A stretch of 64,000 nucleotides of DNA, from positions 121,777 to 185,776 of the forward strand of contig DAIDGQ010000035.1 of assembly GCA_027452215.1 (NCBI GenBank). Reading direction: 5' to 3'. Under the pieces are notes generated by a model. It was not told the DNA's origin and did not search any database. It saw nothing but the letters and a program-made list of their open reading frames with translations. Both the position numbers and the translations under genes were made by a program. The first letter of the stretch is position 1. Each line of letters starts with the position of its first letter. Positions 28,403 to 37,762 of this stretch are shown one piece after another. Source of the DNA: Granulicella sp. (lineage in GTDB: Bacteria; Acidobacteriota; Terriglobia; Terriglobales; Acidobacteriaceae).

Positions 28403-29529
28403 GCGTGCTCCTCCACCCCATCCAGCACCGTGCTCTGCAGCTCCGCACGCGGCACAATCACCGTCTTAATCTCCGGAGCGATTCCCTCCGCCGGCCGATC
28501 CAGCATCCGCCGAAACACCTCCGGAAGCTCTTCAATCTCCGCCGAGCCTGTAAGAAATTCCCTGCATAAAAATCGTCCCGACGAGATCCACTCGAACGCC
28601 CTCCGAGCCGTCGCCGGAGTATGGTGAAAGCTCGCCTTCAGCGTCAGGTCCGAGTAGTGAATCAGGTTCGTATCCAGCGCCACCGTCGTCCCCGCAGGTG
28701 GCCCGCCAAACAGATTCACCAGCCCTCCCACGCGAGCCATCTGCACCGCCCACTGCCACGCCTCCGCCGTCGCCACCGCTTCAATCACCACGTCCGCACC
28801 GCGACCCTCCGGAGTCAGCGCGCGAGCCGCCGCAATCGGATCATCCACATCCGCAATCCGCACCACCTGCTCCGCTCCAAAACGCCGCGCCGTCGCCACC
28901 TGGTCTCGCCGCTTCACCACCGCAATCACATGCAGCCCCATCAGTGACGCCGTATGAATAAACAGCAGCCCGATCGGCCCCGCTCCCAGCACAATCGCCG
29001 TCTGCCCCGCACGAGCACCGGACTCCTCCAGCCCTCGCACCACGCACGCCAGAGGCTCCGTCAACGCAGCAAACTCAAACGGCATCCCCTCCGGAAGCCG
29101 CAGCGTATTCTTCGCCACAATCCGAGCCGGAACCCGTATAAACTCCGCATACGCTCCATTATTAAAGAGCAAATCTTCGCAAAGATTCTGCTGCCCGTTG
29201 CGACAATAAAAACATGCATCGCAAGGAGCAGAGTTCAGCGGCACCACCCGGTCGCCCACTCCAAATCCGACAACCCCCTCGCCCACCTCCACCACCGTCC
29301 CCGCCACCTCATGCCCGAACAGCCGGTCCAGCGTCAGCATCTTCGCGTGATATCCGCGACGATACACCTTCAAATCCGTTCCGCACGTCAGCGCCGCTCC
29401 AACTCGCAGTACCAGCTCGCCTGCGCCCGCCTCGGGCCGCGGCACCTGCTCAATCCGCAGGTCTTCCTTCCCCCGCAAAACGGCAGCCGTCATCATTCGG
29501 CCACTAGCCTGGTTGGATGTTTGAGCCAT
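28399..29529 (-). CDS. Zinc-dependent medium-chain dehydrogenase, first gene of the hpnC-D-E unit
   Basis: The 376-residue protein belongs to the threonine/sorbitol dehydrogenase branch. It has catalytic-zinc motifs (CGTDLKVYRRG, GHEVAGTVVEVG), the four-Cys structural zinc loop (CDACFYCRNGQQNLC) and a Rossmann motif (VLGAGPIGLLFI). Substrate is unknown. It overlaps hpnC by four bases, hinting at a role linked to isoprenoids or hopanoid side chains. The first ATG (29529) is used; an internal start at residues 12-13 is possible. Confidence 0.88.
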   Translation of the reverse strand: MAQTSNQASGRMMTAAVLRGKEDLRIEQVPRPEAGAGELVLRVGAALTCGTDLKVYRRGYHAKMLTLDRLFGHEVAGTVVEVGEGVVGFGVGDRVVPLNSAPCDACFYCRNGQQNLCEDLLFNNGAYAEFIRVPARIVAKNTLRLPEGMPFEFAALTEPLACVVRGLEESGARAGQTAIVLGAGPIGLLFIHTASLMGLHVIAVVKRRDQVATARRFGAEQVVRIADVDDPIAAARALTPEGRGADVVIEAVATAEAWQWAVQMARVGGLVNLFGGPPAGTTVALDTNLIHYSDLTLKASFHHTPATARRAFEWISSGRFLCREFLTGSAEIEELPEVFRRMLDRPAEGIAPEIKTVIVPRAELQSTVLDGVEEHA

Positions 29530-29624
29530 CTCTCTATTTTCTCATCTCGCACGCTCTCTCAACACCACATCCCTGGACCATCGGCCCTGCCTCCCGCATC
29601 TGATACCCTGAGCCAAGCGATCGC

Positions 29625-30404
29625 ATGAGATTCATCTCTCCAGAAGCCTACGCCAAGTCCGTTGTCGCTTCCGTGCAGGAGTACTCCCTGCTCTGCGGCC
29701 GCGCCATCGCCAACATCTTTTCCAAGCCCCGCTACATCGCCGACACGTTCACCCAGATGGACTCCATCGGCGTCGGTTCCCTCCCCATCGTCGTCCTCAC
29801 CGGCTTCTTCACCGGCTGCGTCCTCGCCCTCCAGGCCGCCACCACGCTCCAGCAGTTCGGAGCCGTCAACATGACCGGCCGCCTCGTCGCTCTCTCCATG
29901 GTCAAGGAGCTCGGCCCCGTCCTCACCGGCCTCATGGTCTCCGGCCGCAACGCCTCCGGCATGGCCAGCGAGCTCGGCTCCATGAAGGTCTCCGAGCAGA
30001 TCGACGCCATGCGTGCCCTCGGCACCGATCCCATCCGCAAGCTCGTCACCCCGCGCCTCGTCGCCACCGTCTTCATGCTCTTCTTCCTCACCATCATCTC
30101 CGACGCCTGCGGCACCCTCGGCGGCGGTCTCGTCTCCGTCTTCCTCCTCCGTCTCAACGGCGGCACTTACTTCCACACCGCCTACATGACCCTCATCGCC
30201 GGCGACGTCATCGGCGGCCTCGTCAAACCCATCTTCTCCGGCTTCATCATCGCCACCATCGGCTGTTACTACGGCCTCAAAACCACCGGTGGAACCCGCG
30301 GTGTCGGCCAGTCCACCACCCAGGCCGTCGTCGCCTCCTCGGTCCTCATCATCCTCGTCGACTTCCTCGTCACCCAGCTCATGATCGGCATCTTCGGAAG
30401 GTAG
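29625..30404 (+). CDS. mlaE: MlaE-family lipid ABC transporter permease
   Basis: The 259-residue protein has about five to six helices and MlaE landmarks: LPIVVLTGFFTGCVLALQAA, GAVNMTGRLVALSMVKELGP, LMVSGRNASGMASELGSMKV and EQIDAMRALGTDPIRKLVTP. MlaE complexes move phospholipids between membranes. It is followed after two bases by the ATPase gene. The substrate-binding MlaD gene usually found next is absent here. Confidence 0.9.
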   Translation: MRFISPEAYAKSVVASVQEYSLLCGRAIANIFSKPRYIADTFTQMDSIGVGSLPIVVLTGFFTGCVLALQAATTLQQFGAVNMTGRLVALSMVKELGPVLTGLMVSGRNASGMASELGSMKVSEQIDAMRALGTDPIRKLVTPRLVATVFMLFFLTIISDACGTLGGGLVSVFLLRLNGGTYFHTAYMTLIAGDVIGGLVKPIFSGFIIATIGCYYGLKTTGGTRGVGQSTTQAVVASSVLIILVDFLVTQLMIGIFGR

Positions 30405-30406
30405 CC

Positions 30407-31243
30407 ATGGCCGACACCCTCGCGAGCTCCCCCGTATCCGACGCCCTCGCCCCCGGCAAACCCATCGTCGAATTCCAGGACGTCTCCATCGGCTTCGACG
30501 GCAACCAGGTCCTCGACCGCGTCTCCTTCACCGTCCTCCACGGCGAAACCCGCATCCTCCTCGGCCCCGCCGGTGGTGGCAAAAGCGTCCTCATGAAGCT
30601 CGCCAACGGCCTCCTCGAACCCGACTCCGGAGTCATCCGCATCTTCGGCCGCGATCTAAAAGACATGTCCAAGCGCGAAATCTTTGAGATGCGCGCCCAC
30701 ATCGGCATGGTCTTCCAGGAGAGCGCTCTCTTCGACTCCCTCAACGTCGAAAACAACGTAGCCTACCGCCTCGAAGAGGAGCACGTCGATCCCGTCCAGA
30801 TCCACAACCGCGTCGTCGAAGCCCTCCAGTTCGTCGAGCTCGAAAAAGCCATCGACAAATTTCCCTCTGAGCTCAGCGGTGGCATGCGCCGCCGCGTCTC
30901 CATCGCCCGCGCCATCATCAGCCGCCCCGACCTCATCCTCTACGACTCACCCACCGGAGGCCTCGACCCCATCACCTCCAACACCATCATCGAGCTCGTC
31001 GTGAAGCAGCGCGACGTCTACCACACCACCTGCCTGCTCATCACCCACCGCCTCCAGGACGCCTTCACCCTCGCCACCCACCGCTACAACCTCGACCACC
31101 ACCGCATGGAGCCCATCCCCAACAACGGCATCGCCGCCGAAACCATGTTCCTTATCCTCAACGAGGGCAAGGTCGTCTTCGACGGCACCACCCTGCAGCT
31201 CACCCACACCCAGGACCCCTGGCTCCGCCGCTACATCGAGTAG
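30407..31243 (+). CDS. mlaF: MlaF-type ABC transporter ATP-binding protein
   Basis: The 278-residue ATPase has Walker A GPAGGGKS near residue 52, the signature LSGGMRRRVSIARAI, Walker B DLILYDSPTGGLDP and a switch His in LLITHRLQDAF. The SPTGGLDP sequence is characteristic of MlaF-like ATPases. AAGG seven to eight bases before ATG is its ribosome site. It partners with the permease directly upstream. Confidence 0.9.
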   Translation: MADTLASSPVSDALAPGKPIVEFQDVSIGFDGNQVLDRVSFTVLHGETRILLGPAGGGKSVLMKLANGLLEPDSGVIRIFGRDLKDMSKREIFEMRAHIGMVFQESALFDSLNVENNVAYRLEEEHVDPVQIHNRVVEALQFVELEKAIDKFPSELSGGMRRRVSIARAIISRPDLILYDSPTGGLDPITSNTIIELVVKQRDVYHTTCLLITHRLQDAFTLATHRYNLDHHRMEPIPNNGIAAETMFLILNEGKVVFDGTTLQLTHTQDPWLRRYIE

Positions 31244-31247
31244 CATC

Positions 31248-31275
31248 GGCTGCGCGGCATCCGCGCCACGCAGCC
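31248..31275. terminator. GC-rich hairpin between convergent genes
   Basis: GGCTGCG pairs with CGCAGCC around an inner partly paired GC-rich loop, just after the mlaF stop and before the convergent hydrolase stop. There is no U-run, so this is a candidate bidirectional terminator only. Confidence 0.4.
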
Positions 31276-31297
31276 TCCGCTCTAAGCCCCACCTGCC

Positions 31298-32047
31298 CTA
31301 AGCCCCAACCGCAATGCTGCGATGAAATAAATCCAACGCCAACCCAAACATCGAGTTCGCAAGCTCCGGATCATACCGCACGCCTTCATCGCGAAGGAAC
31401 GCGTGCGCTCCGTTCACCTCGTGCCAGTTCAGCCGCGTCCCCACTTCATTCAAACGCTCCAGCACCTTCATCCGTCCCTCGGTCGGAATATGCGGGTCCT
31501 GCCGTCCCCACACCATCAGCAGCTCGCCCTTGATCTCTCCCGCGCGAGCCATCGAATTGTCCCGCATCCCCTCGCCCAGCCCGCCCTTGTGGATGTCCGT
31601 CGCATAGAAGCAAACCGTTCCCAGCACCTCCGGATTCATCGCCGCGCGAAACGCCAGGTGCCCTCCCATGCAGATGCCCATCACGCCCAGCCGCCCCGTG
31701 CAATCCTCGCGGGCCGCCAGATGCGCCAGCACCGCGCGAGCATCGTCGTCATACGCCTGCACCGGCTTCGTCGTCTTCAGCGCATTGCCGCGGTCCGATC
31801 CCTCCTGGTCATACTTCAGCACCGTCCCCGCCGGCTCATACTCGTGATACACCTCCGGCACCGCCACCACGTACCCATGTCCGGCCAGCTGCAGCGCCGT
31901 CCGCCGGATCGGCGCCGTCACCTGAAAGATCTCCGAAAACAACATAATTCCCGGGTAGCGTCCAGGAGCCGCAGGCCGCACAATATGCGTCCTCATGCTG
32001 CCCGTCGGTGTCGTTAGGTCTACATGCTCAGTATCAATAACAATCAT
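31298..32047 (-). CDS. Dienelactone hydrolase family protein
   Basis: The 249-residue alpha/beta hydrolase carries the DLH triad: nucleophile C126 in GICMGGH, D184 in GRQDPHIP and H215 in GAHAFLRDE. EIFQVTAPIRRTA near residue 40 also fits. The family opens dienelactones in aromatic breakdown, but many members have other unknown esters as substrates; no aromatic pathway genes are near. It is monocistronic and convergent with mlaF. Confidence 0.88.
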   Translation of the reverse strand: MIVIDTEHVDLTTPTGSMRTHIVRPAAPGRYPGIMLFSEIFQVTAPIRRTALQLAGHGYVVAVPEVYHEYEPAGTVLKYDQEGSDRGNALKTTKPVQAYDDDARAVLAHLAAREDCTGRLGVMGICMGGHLAFRAAMNPEVLGTVCFYATDIHKGGLGEGMRDNSMARAGEIKGELLMVWGRQDPHIPTEGRMKVLERLNEVGTRLNWHEVNGAHAFLRDEGVRYDPELANSMFGLALDLFHRSIAVGA

Positions 32048-32119
32048 TGTTTCCTCTCTCCAGTTCCATCAATTCTTCAGACTGCACAAGTGTACGCTTC
32101 ACCCATTGCACGCTAACGA

Positions 32120-32581
32120 TCAATACAACACACCCATCACCACCATCGCCATCACGGCCACCAGCACCGCCACCATATTCATATCCACCACGCGCACTCG
32201 TCCCAGCATCGTCACCCGCAGCGGAGCAATCCCACCCGGATCCGACAGCGCTCCATGGAACCTCCGCCTTCCCATCCACGCCAGCAGGAACGCCACTGGC
32301 GACAACATCGCCAGCACCAGCGCTCCATAAAATCCTCGCTCCCTGTCCACCACGCCTCCCCATAGCAGCACAACCTCCACCACCGCCAGCAGCACCATCG
32401 TCAACGTCTGCCACACCACGTGAAACCTCGCATGGCGCATCCACCCCGGATGCGTCGCATGCGTCCGGTTCAGATCCATCACAACCGTCATTGCGCCCTG
32501 CACAACGCAAAGCAACGTCAGCAAAATCCGCAGCACAAATCGATGTTCCAAAAATCGAAGCTCCAAAAATCCACGCTCCAA
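32120..32581 (-). CDS. Small integral membrane protein, DUF6640-like
   Basis: The 153-residue protein has about four helices (ILLTLLCVVQGAMTVVMDL, VVWQTLTMVLLAVVEVVLLW, ALVLAMLSPVAFLLAW and MVAVLVAVMAMVVMGVL). DLNRTHATHPGWMRHARFH after the first helix resembles the DUF6640 pattern. The function is unknown. It lies 27 bases downstream of the histidine kinase on the same strand, so it may be its third operon member. Confidence 0.65.
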   Translation of the reverse strand: MERGFLELRFLEHRFVLRILLTLLCVVQGAMTVVMDLNRTHATHPGWMRHARFHVVWQTLTMVLLAVVEVVLLWGGVVDRERGFYGALVLAMLSPVAFLLAWMGRRRFHGALSDPGGIAPLRVTMLGRVRVVDMNMVAVLVAVMAMVVMGVLY

Positions 32582-32608
32582 TAAACACTCCCCACTCTGC
32601 GACCAGCC

Positions 32609-34090
32609 CTACCCCGCGAACACCGCAACCGGAGCAGCCTCCTGCTCATGATGATCCATACCGCACGGCAACAAAATCGTCAGCCTCGCTCCACCCTCCG
32701 CGCGGTTCGACGCCGTCACCACTCCCCCATGCGCTCGCACCACCGCCTCCACAAACGCCAGCCCCAGCCCATGCCCCTTCGATCCCGCGCCCTTCACCCG
32801 CTGCTCAAACACCTGGCTGCAGATCTCCTCCGCAAAGCCCGGCCCATCGTCCTCCACCACCAGCTTCGCCACCTCGTTCTCCACCTGCAGATGAAGCACA
32901 ACCGTGCATGACGCCGGTACATGCTTCATCTCATTCTCCAGCAGGTTCGCAATCAGCCTGTGAATCAGCGCCGCATCCGCAAACACCCGCACCGGCCCCG
33001 CGCTCCGCAGCTGCATCCGCAATCCACGCTCCGCCATCGACGGCTCATACAGGTCCATCATCACCCGTATCAACTCATCCAGCTCCATCTCCGTCCGCGA
33101 CAGTCGCAACGCATCCGCCTTCGCCTCCGCCACATCCAGCGACGTATTCAGAAACTCCGTCAACCGGTCCAGCTCATCAATCGCCGACACAATCGGTTCG
33201 CCCTCCTCCACCCCGATCCCGATCGACAGGTACATCTCCAGCTTCCCTCGAATCGCCGTCAGCGGGCTTCTCAAATCATGCGCCAGCGAATCCGTAATCG
33301 TGTGCAGCTGGTGTACCGAGCTCTCAATCCTGTCCAGCATCCTGTTCAGCGTCCGAGCAAGATTCCCCACCTCGTCGTTATGCTGCGTCGTCGGAACCCT
33401 GCTGCTCAGGTCCGAACTCCCAATCCGCGACGCCGCCTCTGTAATCTCCCGCACATGCCCCAGCATCCGCCGCGTCGTATAAAACACAATCGCAAATCCA
33501 AACAACACGATCAGCAATCCGAACGAAAGAAAGCGCAGCCGAAGATTTCTCAGCACCCGCAGCTCATCTCTCTCCGACAATCCCAGGTAGATCGAGCTCC
33601 CATCATCCATCCGCACCGACGCCACCCGGAACGGTATATCGAACCCCTTCACCTGCAGGTGAAACGGAACATCCGGCTCCACATGGCTCGCCCGGATCGA
33701 CTTCAAATTCGCTACGCCATTCCCCGCACCCACCCACAACTGCGGAGATCCATCCGCTCCCACCTGCAGAAAAAATACCGAGTCGTTTTCACTCTCGCCT
33801 TCACTATCCCCCGACCGCAATTTGTCCGGAACCTCCTTGCTCGCCAGCTCCGCGACCTCGCTCACCACCCGCCCATACAGCCGGTCCTTCGGCGTTCGCT
33901 CCGCCACATCCCCCAGCACCTCCACTTCGCCCGATAGCCACGCATCGCTGCGTCGCTGAATATCGTTCGCCACAAATCGATGCAGCCCCGCAAACACCAG
34001 CGACGTTCCAAACGCGAACGCAAGCGTCGCCCACAGCGAGATCCGCCAAGCTCCACTCCGCAACCGCACGCTATCGTTCTTTGAGGACAT
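32609..34090 (-). CDS. HAMP-domain sensor histidine kinase
   Basis: The 493-residue kinase has two membrane helices (about 18-38 and 187-205) that frame a periplasmic sensor domain. A HAMP linker (about 206-262), the phospho-acceptor H271 in SLAHDLRSPLTAI, and a HATPase with LLENEMKHVP, VEDDGPGF and GSKGHGLGLAFVEAVVRAHGG (core GHGLGLAFVEAVV) follow. The overlap of 20 bases with the OmpR-type regulator gene shows a cognate pair. Such pairs often respond to metals or envelope stress; the signal here is not visible. Confidence 0.92.
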   Translation of the reverse strand: MSSKNDSVRLRSGAWRISLWATLAFAFGTSLVFAGLHRFVANDIQRRSDAWLSGEVEVLGDVAERTPKDRLYGRVVSEVAELASKEVPDKLRSGDSEGESENDSVFFLQVGADGSPQLWVGAGNGVANLKSIRASHVEPDVPFHLQVKGFDIPFRVASVRMDDGSSIYLGLSERDELRVLRNLRLRFLSFGLLIVLFGFAIVFYTTRRMLGHVREITEAASRIGSSDLSSRVPTTQHNDEVGNLARTLNRMLDRIESSVHQLHTITDSLAHDLRSPLTAIRGKLEMYLSIGIGVEEGEPIVSAIDELDRLTEFLNTSLDVAEAKADALRLSRTEMELDELIRVMMDLYEPSMAERGLRMQLRSAGPVRVFADAALIHRLIANLLENEMKHVPASCTVVLHLQVENEVAKLVVEDDGPGFAEEICSQVFEQRVKGAGSKGHGLGLAFVEAVVRAHGGVVTASNRAEGGARLTILLPCGMDHHEQEAAPVAVFAG

Positions 34091-34748
34091 ACCCTACACC
34101 TCGCAGTGTCTTGATCAGTGGCTCGCGCCCTTCCGTATCCACCTTCCCCCGCAGCCGGTAAATGTGTACATCCACCACATTCGTATCCGGCTGAATCCGC
34201 ATCCCCCACACCTCCGACAGCAGCATCGACCGCGTCACCACTCTCCCCGCATGCCGGCACAGATACTCCAGCAGCACAAACTCCTGCGGGCTCAAACTCA
34301 GCACCTCATCCCCTCGCGTCGCTCTCCGTTTCAGCAGGTCCAGCTCCAGGTCGCCCACCCGCAGCACCGTCGGCCCAGTCGTCGCCGTAGCCTTTCGCTT
34401 CAGCAGATTCCTCAGCCTCGCCAGCAACTCCGCCAGCGCAAACGGCTTCGTCAGATAATCATCCCCACCCTGCTCCAATCCCCGCACCCGGTCATCCACC
34501 GACCTCCGCGCAGACAGGATCAACACCGGGCTGCTCACCCCCATCTGCCGCAGCCGCAAAATCAAATCAATCCCATCCTGGTCCGGCAATCCCAGGTCCA
34601 CAATCAGCACGTCATACGACTTCACCGACGCCAGGCTCTCCGCCGTCTTTCCATCCCCCGCCGTGTCCACCACATAGCCCGCATCCGCAAGCGAAGCCTT
34701 CAAAAATCCCTGAATCTCCAGCTCGTCTTCGACCAGCAGTAATTGCAT
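34071..34748 (-). CDS. OmpR-family response regulator
   Basis: The 225-residue protein has a receiver domain with E7-D8, phospho-acceptor D51 in IVDLGLPDQDG and K101 in LTKPF. The winged-helix output domain (about 125-222) has LSPQEFVLLEYLCRHAGRVV, NVVDVHIYRLRGKVD and TLRGVGYVL. The start MQLLLVEDE at 34748 is preferred over the longer frame from 34787, since the receiver fold begins there. The kinase gene overlaps its 3' end. Confidence 0.93.
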   Translation of the reverse strand: MQLLLVEDELEIQGFLKASLADAGYVVDTAGDGKTAESLASVKSYDVLIVDLGLPDQDGIDLILRLRQMGVSSPVLILSARRSVDDRVRGLEQGGDDYLTKPFALAELLARLRNLLKRKATATTGPTVLRVGDLELDLLKRRATRGDEVLSLSPQEFVLLEYLCRHAGRVVTRSMLLSEVWGMRIQPDTNVVDVHIYRLRGKVDTEGREPLIKTLRGVGYVLKER

Positions 34749-34893
34749 GCTCCGATGGTAAGCCATCCGCATCTTTGATGACGTCACACCTTCCGCCCCA
34801 TGAACAAATCGTCATCGCAATACCACCCGGAAGACCGCTACCAAGCACCCCCTACGCTCGTCTTATCTTCCATACAACGAGTATCCTTTCGCT

Positions 34894-35895
34894 ATGGGTT
34901 CTAATTTGAAAATTCATCGTTTCGAAGCATCCCAACCAATTGCCTTTACGCGGAGGCAGCACCAGCAGCACATGATGGATGAAGATCAAAACACCCTCAA
35001 GGACGTCCTCTCCGCCTACCTTCCCCTGCCGGCCGGCACCGAGCCCCATCTCAAGGCCGCCCTCGAAGGAGTCCTCAGCAATCCCGGCAGTCTCGTTCGC
35101 CCCGAAATCGTCGCCAAGATGTTCGCCGCCTACGGCCTCCCCTCCGCCCACGCCGCCGAGCTCGGCATCGCACTCGAGTACTTCCACACTGCCTCTCTCC
35201 TCTTCGACGACCTCCCCTGCATGGACGACGCCACCGAGCGTCGCGGAGCTCCCTGCGTCCACGTCGAGTTCGGCGAAGCCCAAGCCATCCTCTCCGCCCT
35301 CGCTCTCATCAACAAGGCCTACAGCCTCACCTGGCGAGCCATCGCCGGCTGCGGCCCCGCCCACCAGACCCAGGCCCTCGACTACCTCGAGCACTACCTC
35401 GGCGTCGGTGGCCTGCTCAACGGCCAGAGCATGGACCTCAACTACGCCTCGCTCCCCCACGATCGTCACACCACCGAGCGAATCGCCATGGGCAAGACCG
35501 TCTCTCTCATCCGCCTCACCCTCGTCCTCCCCGGCATGCTCGGAGGAGCCTCCCCCGCCGAGCTCCAGCTCCTCGAGCGTGTCGCCATCTGCTGGGGCCT
35601 CAGCTATCAAATCGTCGACGACCTCAAGGACGTCCTCCACTCCCCCGCCGAAAGCGGCAAGACCGGCTCCCGCGACGCCTCACTCGGCCGCCCCAACATC
35701 GCTCTCGTCGTCGGTATTCCCAACGCCGTCCATCGCCTCACCCGCCTCATCCGCATTGGCGACAACATGCTCCAGCGCATCGTCGACCGCCGCCCCGGCG
35801 TCTCCTTCCTCCAGGATCTGCGTGCCCAGTTGAACGGAGAGGCCACCGACCTCATCGCCTCCGCCTTCGACAACTCCATCCAAGGAGCTGCATGA
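34894..35895 (+). CDS. Geranylgeranyl/farnesyl diphosphate synthase-like polyprenyl synthetase
   Basis: The 333-residue all-trans prenyltransferase has the first Asp-rich motif DDLPCMDD (near 108) and the second DDLKD in YQIVDDLKDVL (near 245). Other support is GKTVSLIRLTLVLPG. Large residues before the first motif (EYFHTASLLF) would set chain length, so the product could be C15 or C20. It could feed the HpnC-D-E route. The gene overlaps the ABC permease gene by four bases, an unusual link. Confidence 0.88.
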   Translation: MGSNLKIHRFEASQPIAFTRRQHQQHMMDEDQNTLKDVLSAYLPLPAGTEPHLKAALEGVLSNPGSLVRPEIVAKMFAAYGLPSAHAAELGIALEYFHTASLLFDDLPCMDDATERRGAPCVHVEFGEAQAILSALALINKAYSLTWRAIAGCGPAHQTQALDYLEHYLGVGGLLNGQSMDLNYASLPHDRHTTERIAMGKTVSLIRLTLVLPGMLGGASPAELQLLERVAICWGLSYQIVDDLKDVLHSPAESGKTGSRDASLGRPNIALVVGIPNAVHRLTRLIRIGDNMLQRIVDRRPGVSFLQDLRAQLNGEATDLIASAFDNSIQGAA

Positions 35896-37004
35896 TCTTT
35901 CTCAAGCTGATTTTTACAAATCTGCTTCGACATCGCATTCGATCAGTCATCAGCATCGCCGGTATCGCCTTCAGCGTCGCAGCCATGCTCACCATCGTCA
36001 CCATCCTCCAGGGAGCCGTCGGCATGTTCTCCGGCATCCTCTCCAGCGACAGCGAAATCATCGTCTTCGAGCGCAACGTCTCCGACCTCTTCTTCTCCGA
36101 CGTTCCCTCCTCCGCCGTCACCGACATCGCCGCCTGGCCCCTCGTCCAGCACGCCGACCCCGTCCTCTTCGGCATCGTCTCCAGCGCCGACCACCCCATC
36201 ATCACCTGCTTCGGCATCACCGAATCCGACGCCCGCCTTCGCAAAGCCACCTGGCTCACCGGCTCCCGCTCCGACTTCGCCAAACAATCCGACGGAGTCG
36301 TTCTCGGCGAACGAGCCGCCGAATTCCTCCACTCCACCGTCGGCTCGCACGTCGCTATCGGCCACGGAACCTTCCTCGTCATCGGCATCATCAAGACCGC
36401 CAACGGCTTTGAAGACGGTGGCGTCTTCATGCCTCTCCAATCCGCGCAGGCCTTCTTCCACAAAGAAGGTTCCTCCTCGGTCATCACCATCAAGCTGCGC
36501 AACAAAACCGACGCCGCCGAATTCAAGCGCCTCGTCAAAGAAAAATTCCCCAACCTCGTAGCTCTCGAAGACGAAGAGTTCACGCGCTCCTACTCGCAGT
36601 TCAAGATCCTCAAGGCCACCGCCTGGGCCGTCGGAGGCTGCGGCCTTCTGCTCGGCGGCCTCGGCGTCGCCAACACCATGATCATGTCCGTCTTCACCCG
36701 CATCCGCGAGATCGCCATCCTCCGCGTCAGCGGCTTCTCCAACCTCCAGATCGCCTCCATGATCTTTGGCGAGTCCGCCCTCGTCTCCGTCATCGGGGCC
36801 ATCACCGGCCTCCTCATCGGCACCGGATTCCTCTACATCCTCAAGCTCATTCCAGCTCTCCACGGCTACGTCGACGTCTCCATCCAGGCCCTCGTCGTCC
36901 TCATCGTCATCGTCCTCGCCCTTCTCACCGGAGTCGCCGGAGCTCTCTACCCCGCCCTCTACGCCATGCGCGTCCGTCCCGTGGAGGCTCTGCGCTTCGA
37001 ATGA
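35892..37004 (+). CDS. FtsX/MacB-type ABC transporter permease
   Basis: The 370-residue protein has one N-terminal helix, a large periplasmic domain (about 45-235) and three C-terminal helices, with GGLGVANTMIMSVFTRIREI, ILRVSGFSNLQIASMIFGES and LYPALYAMRVRPVEALRFE typical of MacB/LolC-like permeases (last motif RPVEALRFE). AAGGAG precedes the ATG; ATGA overlaps join it to both neighbours. It and its ATPase would move lipoproteins, peptides or hydrophobic compounds. Confidence 0.9.
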   Translation: MIFLKLIFTNLLRHRIRSVISIAGIAFSVAAMLTIVTILQGAVGMFSGILSSDSEIIVFERNVSDLFFSDVPSSAVTDIAAWPLVQHADPVLFGIVSSADHPIITCFGITESDARLRKATWLTGSRSDFAKQSDGVVLGERAAEFLHSTVGSHVAIGHGTFLVIGIIKTANGFEDGGVFMPLQSAQAFFHKEGSSSVITIKLRNKTDAAEFKRLVKEKFPNLVALEDEEFTRSYSQFKILKATAWAVGGCGLLLGGLGVANTMIMSVFTRIREIAILRVSGFSNLQIASMIFGESALVSVIGAITGLLIGTGFLYILKLIPALHGYVDVSIQALVVLIVIVLALLTGVAGALYPALYAMRVRPVEALRFE

Positions 37005-37762
37005 AACTCACCCCCAAACCTCCGTCGCTGCCCCCGCCCTTCATCCTCCGCGAGCCCTCCGTTCCCCCTCGCCCGGCCGTCCCGGACACCTCCGTAGTTC
37101 TCCGCGCCACCGACGTCTGGAAGAGCTACGACGACGGAGCCATCACTGTCCTCAACGGCGTCAACTTCGAAGCCATCGAAGGCCAGACCGTCGCCCTCTG
37201 CGGCCCCTCCGGCTGCGGCAAAAGCACCCTCCTCCATCTCCTCGGTGGTCTCGACGAACCCGACCGCGGCCGCATCTCCGTCAACAGCATCGAACTCAAT
37301 CGGCACCGCAGCCGTCTTGACCTCCTCCGCTATCAGGTAGGCTTCGTCTTCCAGATGCACAACCTCATCCCCGACCTCACCCTCGAAGAAAACTGCCTCA
37401 TCCCCACCGTCGCCGCCGGCATCAGCCGCAGCTCCGCTCTCGCCCGCCTCAAACACCTCACCGGCCGCACCGGCCTCAGCCATCGCCTCAACCACCGCAT
37501 CCAGAAACTCTCCGGAGGAGAGCGCCAGCGAACCGCCCTCTGCCGAGCCCTCATGAACCACCCCCGCATCCTCCTCGCCGACGAACCCACCGGCTCACTC
37601 GACGAGAACACCAGCGCCACCGTCTTCCAGCTGCTCCTCGACATCGCAGCCACCGAAGGCGTCACCCTCGTCATGGCAACCCACGACCGCAAGCTGGCCG
37701 AACGCTGCGACCGCCTCGTCGAAATGCACGATGGGAGGATCCGTGAGCCTCACCCCCTCTAG
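37001..37762 (+). CDS. LolD/MacB-type ABC transporter ATP-binding protein
   Basis: The 253-residue ATPase has Walker A GPSGCGKSTLLHLLGG near residue 68, signature LSGGERQRTALCRAL, Walker B ILLADEPTGSLD and switch MATHDRKLAE. This motif set is that of the LolD/MacB ATPases that pair with FtsX-type permeases. The first 30 residues are Pro-rich and are probably not part of the fold. The 3' end overlaps the longest possible start of the next frame. Confidence 0.92.
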   Translation: MKLTPKPPSLPPPFILREPSVPPRPAVPDTSVVLRATDVWKSYDDGAITVLNGVNFEAIEGQTVALCGPSGCGKSTLLHLLGGLDEPDRGRISVNSIELNRHRSRLDLLRYQVGFVFQMHNLIPDLTLEENCLIPTVAAGISRSSALARLKHLTGRTGLSHRLNHRIQKLSGGERQRTALCRALMNHPRILLADEPTGSLDENTSATVFQLLLDIAATEGVTLVMATHDRKLAERCDRLVEMHDGRIREPHPL

